The notes under the pieces: model-generated
Seen by the model: only the letters and a program-made list of their open reading frames with translations
Told to the model about the DNA's origin: nothing
Database searches by the model: none
Shown here: in pieces, positions 1-6,271 of the stretch
How positions within the stretch are numbered: position 1 is the stretch's first letter
Layout of the letters: each line of letters opens with the position of its first letter
Source: Woeseiaceae bacterium
GTDB lineage: Bacteria > Pseudomonadota > Gammaproteobacteria > Steroidobacterales > Woeseiaceae
Direction of reading: 5' to 3'
Assembly (NCBI GenBank): GCA_002728725.1
Contig: PBVS01000029.1
Location: 4,991-11,729 of the forward strand
DNA length: 6,739 nucleotides
Made by a program: the position numbers and the translations under genes

Positions 1-482
1 ATTAAAATTATTTGCAGTAATTTGTCTTTTTCAGTCTCTAGATTTGTAAGAAGTCTAATTTGTTCAAGCACATCAGTTGTTAAGTTTTGTGCTTCATCAA
101 TAAGCAGTATTATTTTTCTTCCTTTTGCGTGCTGCTCAAGTAAAAAAGAGTTTAGGGTATTAACCAAATCGATAGTGCTTTCACCATGATTATCAATATT
201 AAATTCATTGCATATTTCACTTAGAAATTCTTTAGCAGTAATTTGTGTATGCATAATCAATGCAATTTCTACTTTACTTGGCAACTGTTCCAGAAGAGCG
301 CGAATAAGTGTTGTTTTTCCAGTTCCTACCTCGCCTGTTAACTGAATAAAACCGCCACTATCAGTAACACCATAAAGTAAATGAGCGAGACCTTCTTTAT
401 GCCTATCACTCATAAATAGGTAGCGAGGATCAGGGGTGATCCTGAATGGTTTTGCATTTAACCCAAAATATTCTTCATACAT
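1..482 (-). CDS. ExeA/GspA-family AAA ATPase, partial (3' end beyond window)
   Basis: This is the first 160 residues of a P-loop ATPase; the frame stays open to the left edge. The opening (MYEEYFGLNAKPF, then TPDPRYLF at about 16-23) is the signature start of the ExeA/general-secretion-pathway-A family, which supports the ATG at 482. Walker A is GEVGTGKT (50-57) and Walker B is ILLIDEAQ (125-132); both look intact. Family members couple ATP hydrolysis to envelope processes: Aeromonas ExeA helps assemble the type II secretin through peptidoglycan, and related proteins sit in exopolysaccharide or MSHA-type pilus loci. The part that would carry a membrane segment or peptidoglycan-binding domain is outside the window, so the subtype cannot be decided. 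The gene starts 5 bp after the ispA stop codon on the same strand with no clear Shine-Dalgarno, which suggests co-transcription with ispA. No functional link to isoprenoids is evident. Confidence 0.9.
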   Translation of the reverse strand, partial: MYEEYFGLNAKPFRITPDPRYLFMSDRHKEGLAHLLYGVTDSGGFIQLTGEVGTGKTTLIRALLEQLPSKVEIALIMHTQITAKEFLSEICNEFNIDNHGESTIDLVNTLNSFLLEQHAKGRKIILLIDEAQNLTTDVLEQIRLLTNLETEKDKLLQIIL

Positions 483-487
483 GAGAA

Positions 488-1378
488 TTAGTTTTTTCTA
501 TCAATTAAATATTGTGTTAACCATCTTAATAGCTCAGCTTCATTATTGAAAATATCAAGAGATTTTAGGCATTCATTCAACAACTCTGAACAATATTCGT
601 ATGATGCTTCTTTTCCAAAGTGAGATGGCCATGTAGCCTTATCATTCTTGATATCTGAATTTTGGTCTTTTCCTGTCACATCAGATGATTCTTCAATATC
701 AATTAAATCATCTCTAATTTGGAATGCAATTCCTATCGCCCACCCAAATCTGTCCATTTGTTGAATTTTTTTTTCATCATAATCCTGAGTAAAACAAAAT
801 GGCGCCATAATTGAAGCATGAATGAGTGCCCCGGTTTTCATTTTATGCATTGAATGTAATTCACTCTTTTTTAGTATTTTCCCTTCAGAGGCAAGATCCA
901 TCGATTGTCCTCCAGTCATCCCTTTTGCACCACAGGCATCACTTATCAATGATATGAGACGAACTTTTTGCTCATCAGTAATTGATTTTGCATCTGCGAT
1001 GCTTCCAAAAGCCAATGTTTGAAGTGCATCAGCCGCCAGTATTGCTGTTGATTCACTGAATTTTTTATGCGTTGTTGGTAAACCTCTTCTTAAGTTGTCA
1101 TTATCCATTGAAGGCAGATCATCGTGAACCAATGAAAATGAATGCAGAAGCTCAATAGATAGGGCGGGAACATCTAATTTTTCTTTTTCTATTCCCAAGC
1201 ATTCGCCGCATGAGTATATCAATAATGGTCTAATTCGTTTACCTCCATTGAGTGTTGAATATCGCATTGCTTCATGAAGCGAAGAGTGATTTCCATTTGA
1301 TTCTGGAAGTGATTGATCTATTATTTTATTGATTCGTTCAAGATAAATATCAATTGCTTTTTTTATTTCTTTTGACAT
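488..1378 (-). CDS. ispA: Farnesyl diphosphate synthase (IspA-type polyprenyl synthetase)
   Basis: This 296-residue protein condenses DMAPP with two IPP to give farnesyl diphosphate in the cytoplasm, feeding quinone, undecaprenyl and other isoprenoid synthesis. Visible motifs are GGKRIRP (45-51, IPP binding), the first Asp-rich motif DDLPSMD (86-92) followed by NDNLRRG, GMTGGQSMD (153-161), the KTG motif (181-183) and the second Asp-rich motif DDLID (223-227). The two extra residues inside the first motif are typical of bacterial FPP synthases. The aromatic Phe81, five residues before it, matches the size-limiting Tyr of E. coli IspA, so a C15 product is the best guess; geranyl or geranylgeranyl synthase is less likely. 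Length is close to E. coli IspA (299). There is no strong Shine-Dalgarno before the ATG. The gene is transcribed divergently from the mevalonate operon that supplies its substrates, and the ATPase gene follows it after 5 bp. A T9 tract on the plus strand (766-774) lies inside it. Confidence 0.95.
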   Translation of the reverse strand: MSKEIKKAIDIYLERINKIIDQSLPESNGNHSSLHEAMRYSTLNGGKRIRPLLIYSCGECLGIEKEKLDVPALSIELLHSFSLVHDDLPSMDNDNLRRGLPTTHKKFSESTAILAADALQTLAFGSIADAKSITDEQKVRLISLISDACGAKGMTGGQSMDLASEGKILKKSELHSMHKMKTGALIHASIMAPFCFTQDYDEKKIQQMDRFGWAIGIAFQIRDDLIDIEESSDVTGKDQNSDIKNDKATWPSHFGKEASYEYCSELLNECLKSLDIFNNEAELLRWLTQYLIDRKN

Positions 1379-1417
1379 CTGATGATTTGATTGTTCTCGT
1401 AATTAATCTTTTTGATT

Positions 1418-1461
1418 TATAAGCATAGTATTGTATTAAAATGAGATAAATACTACTTATA
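1418..1461. repeat. Bulged inverted repeat (candidate operator or 5' leader hairpin)
   Basis: The left arm TATAAG-CA-TAGTATT (1418-1432) pairs with the right arm AATACTA-CTTATA (1449-1461). All 13 positions match once a 2-nt CA bulge (1424-1425) is allowed, and a 16-nt loop (1433-1448) lies between the arms. It sits in the centre of the divergent intergenic region, and its loop contains both candidate -10 elements. It could be a dimeric regulator's operator, or a hairpin in a leader transcript. The pairing is seen directly; the function is inferred. Confidence 0.45.
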
Positions 1462-1491
1462 CAATCTTTGGATAATTTTAGCCCGCTATAT

Positions 1492-1495
1492 AGGA
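1492..1495 (+). promoter_or_regulatory. Shine-Dalgarno for mvaD
   Basis: AGGA lies 8 nt before the ATG at 1504. It decides the start: the same frame can be opened upstream from a TTG at 1468, but that would add 12 residues with no family similarity and would bury this ribosome binding site inside the coding region. Confidence 0.7.
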
Positions 1496-1503
1496 AAATA
1501 AAA

Positions 1504-2454
1504 ATGCAAGCTACAGTAAGAGCCTCACCTAATATCGCATTAATTAAATATTGGGGTAAGAGAGATGAAAAAAATAATCTACCTGCTGTAAACTCGATTT
1601 CTATAACGTTAGATGACATTTGGACTGAAACTAAAATAAAATTTTCTCCAAATCATAAGAGCGATATTCTAATAATTAATAATATCCAGCAAGATAATAT
1701 TCAGAGAATCAGCGATTGCATTGATTCAATATGCGGGAAGGAAAGAAATTTTGCTAGCGTTTCGAGTAAATGTAACTTTCCTATTTCAGCGGGTCTTGCT
1801 TCATCCTCCTCTGCATTCTCTGCTTTAGTATCTGCGATAAATCATGCTGTGAATAAAGGTTATGAACTGCAAGACTTAGCAAACGAGGCTGGGAAAGCAT
1901 CTGGCTCAGCAGCGAGGTCAATGTTGGGTGGTTTTGTGGAGCTTGAAAATAAAAAAAATAAAATACATATAAATCAGTTGCTCCAACCGAAAGATTGGCC
2001 TTTAAGAGTTGTAATAGCAATAACTGATTCTCGTAAAAAAGCTGTCTCTTCTTCAGAAGGCATGAAGTTAAGTTCAAAAACTTCACCTTTTTATAATTCG
2101 TGGGTTAAAAATCAATCTGAAGATATTGACGAAGCGAGAGAAGCAATATTATCTCGAGATTTTGTAAGACTTGCTGAGATTTCTGAGCATAACTGCATGA
2201 AGATGCACTCAGTTATGTGGACATCTAGACCATCAATTGTTTATTGGAACTCTGCTACTATTGAGTGCATGCATGCCATTAGAGAGCTACAAAAGAAAGG
2301 TGAATTTGTTTTCTTCACTATTGATGCTGGACCCCAAATCAAAGCTGTATGCTTGCCTGAGAGCGAACCTAAAGTTATAAATATTTTAAAAGAAATCAAA
2401 GGGGTCAAGTCAATTTTGCAATCAGGTCTTGGAGAAGAACCTCAGATAAAATGA
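1504..2454 (+). CDS. mvaD: Diphosphomevalonate decarboxylase
   Basis: This 316-residue GHMP-superfamily enzyme catalyses the ATP-dependent decarboxylation of diphosphomevalonate to isopentenyl diphosphate, the last step of the classical mevalonate route. Family hallmarks in order are SPNIALIKYWGKRD (8-21), the Ser-rich ATP loop SAGLASSSSA (95-104), GSAARSMLGGFVEL (134-147) with the conserved Arg138, and DAGP (274-277), whose Asp274 corresponds to the catalytic Asp of staphylococcal MvaD. The residue after DAGP is Gln where Asn is usual, a mild deviation. The ATG at 1504 is chosen because the family starts just before the NIALIKYWGK motif and AGGA precedes it by 8 nt. It is the first gene of the operon, and its stop overlaps the next start by 4 bp (ATGA). 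A phosphomevalonate decarboxylase of the haloarchaeal type is unlikely, because a phosphomevalonate kinase gene follows directly. Confidence 0.95.
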   Translation: MQATVRASPNIALIKYWGKRDEKNNLPAVNSISITLDDIWTETKIKFSPNHKSDILIINNIQQDNIQRISDCIDSICGKERNFASVSSKCNFPISAGLASSSSAFSALVSAINHAVNKGYELQDLANEAGKASGSAARSMLGGFVELENKKNKIHINQLLQPKDWPLRVVIAITDSRKKAVSSSEGMKLSSKTSPFYNSWVKNQSEDIDEAREAILSRDFVRLAEISEHNCMKMHSVMWTSRPSIVYWNSATIECMHAIRELQKKGEFVFFTIDAGPQIKAVCLPESEPKVINILKEIKGVKSILQSGLGEEPQIK

Positions 2455-3455
2455 AAAGTATAAGAACTAGTGCACCAGGAAAAATTGTCATCTTGGGTGA
2501 GTTTGCAGTATTGGATTCAGCTTCAGCAATATCAATGGCCATTGATAAGAGGGCCATTGTGACAATAAAAGAGTCTGCTGGCGATACACATTTGTTAAGA
2601 ACAATAGGTTATAAGGACGGTGAATGGCCATTCAATATTGATAAAAAAAGAAAACTGTCTTGGCTTGATAGCACTACCCCAAAAAACGTCAGAAATTTAC
2701 TCGAAACTTTTTTTTTGAAATTTATGGTTCAATCAAACTTCAAATATGAATTTACCTTGGATTCCTCACTATTTTTTGATGGAAATAAAAATAAAAAAAT
2801 TGGATTTGGTTCTAGTTCAGCTCTGATAGTCGCAATGACTGCTGCCTTTATAAAAGTCTTTGACAGCACAAAAGAAATTGATTATTTGGCGCATGAGATT
2901 CATTCAGATATTCAAGGTAGATTGGGAAGTGGTATTGATGTACAAACGTCACTCCAGGGCGGCATGCTTGTTTACAATCGTCATCAAGCGGCAAATTCCA
3001 AAAACATTAAACTCCGACCTGATTTGAGATTTAAGATTTTTTGGAGTGGTGAAGAAATAAAAACTATTGATCAATTAAAATTATTTAATGATTACAATGC
3101 AAAAAGCTTTAAGCAGCTCTGTGATATATCTAATAAATTAAGCAGTAACTGGTGCAAATATGATCCGAAAAAATTAATTTTTGAAATGAAAAAATATGTG
3201 AAATGCCTCGAAGAATTTAGTATGGATTTTGGCCTTGACTTATTTGGTACGAACCACAACTATCTTTATGAATACACTAAAAATATGACTGAAGCCATAT
3301 ATAAACCATGTGGCGCAGGCGGAGATATCGGTATTTGCATTGCATCACATGAATCAGATCTTAATTCTGTTGTACGTTATGCAAAATCTATTGGGATGGA
3401 ACCCTTTGAATTGCATTGTGACCAGTCTGGGTACTTAATTGAGTTAGAAAATTGA
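2451..3455 (+). CDS. Phosphomevalonate kinase (GHMP family)
   Basis: This 334-residue cytoplasmic kinase is predicted to phosphorylate 5-phosphomevalonate to 5-diphosphomevalonate with ATP, supplying MvaD. GHMP motif 1 is SAPGKIVILGEFAV (7-20), motif 2 (ATP loop) is KIGFGSSSAL (116-125), and GRLGSGIDVQTSLQGG (156-171) carries the putative catalytic Asp163. Motif 3 near the C terminus is KPCGAGGDIGICI (285-297). GEFAVL in motif 1 rather than the GEHAVV of mevalonate kinases, and KPxGAGGD in motif 3, point to the ERG8/MvaK2 type rather than mevalonate kinase or galactokinase. Context agrees, since mevalonate kinase is encoded separately in the next gene. Its ATG overlaps the mvaD stop (ATGA), and its TGA overlaps the next TTG start (TTGA), so translation is probably coupled on both sides. 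A T9 tract occurs in frame at 2708-2716. Some bacterial databases call this gene mvaK2; no symbol is assigned because bacterial naming varies. Confidence 0.87.
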   Translation: MKSIRTSAPGKIVILGEFAVLDSASAISMAIDKRAIVTIKESAGDTHLLRTIGYKDGEWPFNIDKKRKLSWLDSTTPKNVRNLLETFFLKFMVQSNFKYEFTLDSSLFFDGNKNKKIGFGSSSALIVAMTAAFIKVFDSTKEIDYLAHEIHSDIQGRLGSGIDVQTSLQGGMLVYNRHQAANSKNIKLRPDLRFKIFWSGEEIKTIDQLKLFNDYNAKSFKQLCDISNKLSSNWCKYDPKKLIFEMKKYVKCLEEFSMDFGLDLFGTNHNYLYEYTKNMTEAIYKPCGAGGDIGICIASHESDLNSVVRYAKSIGMEPFELHCDQSGYLIELEN

Positions 3456-5686
3456 AAAAAAAATTAATAAGTGGTTTTTATAAACTTGGCGTGAAGGAAA
3501 GAGTAAAAATTCTCAATGAAATGGGAATAATTTCTTGCGAAGAAAGATGCTCATTAGAAAGACAAAATCAAATTCTGTCTCTTAATGAAGCGGATAAGAT
3601 GGTCGAGAATGTGATTGGTGTGTTCGGTCTACCACTGGCGATTGCATCAGATTTTTTACTAAATGATAAAAATTATTTTGTACCAATGGTTGTTGAGGAG
3701 CCATCAGTTGTTGCTGGAGTCAATAATGCCGCTAAAATTATTAAGTCATCTGGTGGCTTTAAATCAGAACTCAGAAATTCATTATTGGTTGGTCAAATCC
3801 AAATACGCAACCTGAAGGATACCGCACAAGCCAAGAAAATTCTCCAGCAAAACAAATCGAATTTAATTGAAAAAGCCAATGAGCTTATACCTAGATTAAA
3901 TAAGAGAGGTGGCGGAGTTAAAGATATAGATATTCGTGAAGTGAATATTCAGAATAGATTAGATCTTGTGCTTCATCTTCATGTGAATACAGCTGATGCA
4001 ATGGGTGCAAATCTTGTAAATACCGTTTGTGAGGGTCTCTCTGACGCTATTGAAGGAATGATTACGGGAAATGTAGGTTTAAAAATATTATCAAATTACA
4101 CAGATCAATCTTTGGTTAAAGTTGAGATAGAGATACACCCTGATCTTTTAGAAAAAAATGAATTTACCGGAATTGAAGTTAGAGATGGAATCATTGATGC
4201 GTGTGATTTTGCTAATGCTGACCCATACAGAGCTGTCACGCATAATAAGGGAATAATGAATGGTATAGATGCAGTAGCGATTGCAACTGGTAATGATTGG
4301 AGGGCAATTGAGGCTGCAGCACACGCTTATGCTTCTTCTACGGGGAGATATAAATCCCTCTCAAATTGGGATATTTGTGATAACGGCAATCTTAAGGGTG
4401 AGCTTTTAATGCCCATAAAAGTAGGCATTGTTGGTGGATCATTGTCAGCTAATCCTGCTTCAAGAATGGGTCTCAATATAACAAAAGTAGATTCAGCTAC
4501 AGAGTTATCAGAATTAATTGGTGCAGTTGGATTGGCACAAAATTTCGCAGCACTGAGAGCACTTGCAACTAATGGCATTCAACAGGCTCATATGAAATTA
4601 CATGCAAGAAGTGTTGCACTCAGTGCAGGTATACCAGAAGAATATTTTTCTGAAGTGATAAAAGACATGATAAATTCTAAAGAAATTAAAAAATGGAAAG
4701 CACAAGAGTTGCTTGAAAAGAAACTATCAGAGAGGAATAAAATCAAGCTTCAAGATAAAAAGAAAATAGTAGGTTCAGCATCAGCAAAATTTATTCTATT
4801 AGGTGAGCATGCAGTAGTTTATGACCAATATGCTATTGCTTATCCAATTAATGATGCAGTCAAAATTAGCATTAATGATCAAGAAAAAAACCTCGCTTTC
4901 ACCCTTTCTGGTTTCCTAGAGCAAGAAATTTCAGAGGGATCTGAATATTTTAGTTATTTTAAAAAACTCTTGGATGTTATTTGTAACAGTTTTGCCGTTG
5001 ATGTCCCTCTGGTTCGTTTTGATATCAATAGCCAAGTTCCTCTTGCAATGGGTTTGGGCGCATCAGCATCAATTGCAGTTGCTCTATCAAATGTGCTTAA
5101 CAATTATTTTGGACTATCAAAAAATTCTGAAGAAATTAATAAAATTGCTTTTGAATGTGAAAAGATAAATCATATCCAACCATCCGGTATTGATAATACT
5201 GTTGCTTCCTTTGGCAAGGCAGTCTTTTATAATAAAAATAAGCCTATTAATGTATTGTCTAAGAAATATTCTAAATCTCTCCCAATTATCATAGCAATGA
5301 GTAAATCGCCCTCAAAAACGTCTGATTTAGTGACATCTGTTGCGGATGCCAGAAATAAAAATAAGGAACTCTTTGAAAAGATATTTGACCAAATGGGAGA
5401 AATATCACAACAAGGCTTAGATGCAATAAAGAAGGAAAATTTTAATCAGTTGGGCGACTTGATGAACATCTATCAGGGTCTCCTTAATTCGATTGGAGTA
5501 TCTACACCTGAGCTTGAGAGTATGATTGACATAGCAAGGTCATCAGGTGCACTAGGTGCTAAATTGACGGGATCAGGTGGAGGAGGATCTATTATCGCTC
5601 TTTGTCCAGATCATCAAATAGAAGTAAGAAACTGTTTGAACAGAGCTGGTTATCAAACAATTGTTACCAATAAGGATAATGACTAA
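3452..5686 (+). CDS. Fusion protein: class II HMG-CoA reductase + mevalonate kinase
   Basis: This 744-residue protein carries two consecutive pathway enzymes. Residues 1 to about 425 are a class II HMG-CoA reductase close to Pseudomonas mevalonii MvaA along its length: ENVIGVF (52-58), VVEEPS (80-85, catalytic Glu83), DAMGAN (182-187, dinucleotide binding), THNKGIMNG (263-271, Lys266), GNDWRA (280-285, Asp282) and QAHMKLHAR (378-386, His380). Residues from about 438 to 744 are a mevalonate kinase: SAKFILLGEHAVVY (444-457), ATP loop PLAMGLGASAS (530-540), QPSGIDN (576-582, catalytic Asp581) and LTGSGGGGS (705-713). The linker (about 420-438) is short and Lys/Glu-rich. It should convert HMG-CoA through mevalonate to 5-phosphomevalonate. 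The TTG start overlaps the previous stop (TTGA); it is chosen because ISGFYKLGVKERV matches the family N terminus, with GAG 8 nt upstream as a weak ribosome site. NADH versus NADPH preference cannot be read with confidence. Confidence 0.94.
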   Translation: MKKKLISGFYKLGVKERVKILNEMGIISCEERCSLERQNQILSLNEADKMVENVIGVFGLPLAIASDFLLNDKNYFVPMVVEEPSVVAGVNNAAKIIKSSGGFKSELRNSLLVGQIQIRNLKDTAQAKKILQQNKSNLIEKANELIPRLNKRGGGVKDIDIREVNIQNRLDLVLHLHVNTADAMGANLVNTVCEGLSDAIEGMITGNVGLKILSNYTDQSLVKVEIEIHPDLLEKNEFTGIEVRDGIIDACDFANADPYRAVTHNKGIMNGIDAVAIATGNDWRAIEAAAHAYASSTGRYKSLSNWDICDNGNLKGELLMPIKVGIVGGSLSANPASRMGLNITKVDSATELSELIGAVGLAQNFAALRALATNGIQQAHMKLHARSVALSAGIPEEYFSEVIKDMINSKEIKKWKAQELLEKKLSERNKIKLQDKKKIVGSASAKFILLGEHAVVYDQYAIAYPINDAVKISINDQEKNLAFTLSGFLEQEISEGSEYFSYFKKLLDVICNSFAVDVPLVRFDINSQVPLAMGLGASASIAVALSNVLNNYFGLSKNSEEINKIAFECEKINHIQPSGIDNTVASFGKAVFYNKNKPINVLSKKYSKSLPIIIAMSKSPSKTSDLVTSVADARNKNKELFEKIFDQMGEISQQGLDAIKKENFNQLGDLMNIYQGLLNSIGVSTPELESMIDIARSSGALGAKLTGSGGGGSIIALCPDHQIEVRNCLNRAGYQTIVTNKDND
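5672..5676 (+). promoter_or_regulatory. Shine-Dalgarno for idi
   Basis: AAGGA lies within the last codons of the upstream fusion gene, 10 nt before the idi ATG at 5687. It supports that start even though there are no bases between the upstream TAA and this ATG. Confidence 0.6.
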
Positions 5687-6256
5687 ATGGAGCGAAATTC
5701 AAACAAAATAGTTTCGAGTGATAATGAGAGTTTAATTCTCGTAGACAAAGAGGATAACGAAATTGGGCATTTAAGTAAGGCTGAATGTCACAAGAATGAG
5801 GGTGTTTTACACAGAGCTTTTTCCATCTTTCTATTCAATGATAAAGGTCATTTATTAATCCAAAAAAGAAGTTCACAAAAAAAACTGTGGCCATTATATT
5901 GGTCGAATACTTGTTGTAGCCACCCTCGTGAGGGTGAAGATATCTTGGATGCTGCTGTGAGAAGATTAGAAGATGAGCTCGGAATAAATGGTATACATCT
6001 TGAATATCTATATAAGTTTTCTTATCAAGTTAGTTATAAAGACATTGGATCAGAAAATGAAATGTGTTCTGTATTTATTGGATCTATAAATGGCGATGTT
6101 ATTTTCAATGCGACCGAAATTGAAAGTATCAGATTTATTGATTGTGAAAGTTTAGAACAAGAGATGCATTTGAATAGTGACTATACACCCTGGTTTAAAA
6201 TGGAATGGAGGACTATTAAAGACAAGTACTCTACGGAGCTAGAAAAATACATCTAA
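5687..6256 (+). CDS. idi: Type I isopentenyl-diphosphate delta-isomerase (Nudix fold)
   Basis: This 189-residue cytoplasmic, metal-dependent enzyme interconverts IPP and DMAPP, which the mevalonate route requires because it makes only IPP. Comparison with E. coli Idi places the metal-binding His at 35 and 42 (ECHKNEGVLHRAF), the catalytic Cys77 and metal-binding His79 in NTCCSHP (74-80), the Nudix-like helix around RRLEDELG (92-99), the Glu pair E123/E125 in ENEMC, and the conserved active-site Trp169 in TPWF. The double Cys in TCCSHP resembles eukaryotic isomerases, whereas E. coli has SVCGHP. Length is normal (E. coli 182). The ATG directly abuts the TAA of the fusion gene, so this is the last gene of the operon and probably translationally coupled. 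A weak hairpin spans its stop codon. The type II flavin-dependent isomerase is excluded by sequence. Confidence 0.96.
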   Translation: MERNSNKIVSSDNESLILVDKEDNEIGHLSKAECHKNEGVLHRAFSIFLFNDKGHLLIQKRSSQKKLWPLYWSNTCCSHPREGEDILDAAVRRLEDELGINGIHLEYLYKFSYQVSYKDIGSENEMCSVFIGSINGDVIFNATEIESIRFIDCESLEQEMHLNSDYTPWFKMEWRTIKDKYSTELEKYI

Positions 6257-6264
6257 GTATTTTT
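6243..6264. terminator. AT-rich hairpin across the idi stop, possible bidirectional terminator
   Basis: AAAAATAC (6243-6250) and GTATTTTT (6257-6264) form a perfect 8-bp inverted repeat around a 6-nt loop that includes the idi TAA. It lies between two converging genes, and each strand ends in a T tract, as expected of a shared terminator. However, the stem has only one G:C pair and the T tract is part of the stem rather than after it, so intrinsic termination would be weak. Confidence 0.35.
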
Positions 6265-6271
6265 GTAAAAT

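Larger units (their letters stand above)
1379..1503. promoter_or_regulatory. Divergent intergenic region between ispA and the mevalonate operon
   Basis: This 125-bp AT-rich region is the only long gap between genes and must hold the upstream control of both transcription units, unless ispA is read from elsewhere. Rightward, TTGATT (1412-1417) and TATTAA (1434-1439), 16 bp apart, form a weak sigma70-like match of 4/6 at each hexamer. Leftward, TTGTAT (1464-1459) and TTTAAT (1440-1435), 18 bp apart, form another, with a good -10 and a poor -35. The two -10 candidates overlap, so the promoters would face each other and compete. The promoter calls are weak because AT-rich DNA yields such hexamers by chance; the regulatory role of the gap itself is more secure. 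Confidence 0.5.

Noticed and set aside
1486..1493. CTATATAG palindrome as an operator
   Set aside because: Eight-base AT-rich palindromes are expected by chance here, and it abuts the ribosome site; the longer bulged repeat at 1418-1461 is the better candidate.
1468..1503. Upstream TTG extension of diphosphomevalonate decarboxylase by 12 residues
   Set aside because: The added residues have no family similarity, and the extension would place the AGGA ribosome site at 1492-1495 inside the gene; the ATG at 1504 fits the family start.
1350..1619. Minus-strand open frame of 89 codons across the intergenic region
   Set aside because: It overlaps the well-supported starts of both ispA and mvaD, has no recognisable motif and looks like a chance AT-rich frame.
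1504..2454. Phosphomevalonate decarboxylase of the alternative archaeal mevalonate route
   Set aside because: A convincing phosphomevalonate kinase gene follows directly, and the KYWGKRD, GSAARS and DAGP motifs fit classical diphosphomevalonate decarboxylase.
4327..4578. Minus-strand open frame of 83 codons inside the reductase domain
   Set aside because: It is an antisense shadow of a highly conserved enzyme region and has no independent motif or ribosome site.
4700..4790. Reductase-kinase fusion as an assembly or sequencing artefact
   Set aside because: Both domains are complete and in one frame, the linker has normal charged composition without homopolymers longer than five, and junctions before and after the gene are intact stop/start overlaps. 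It still deserves confirmation from reads.
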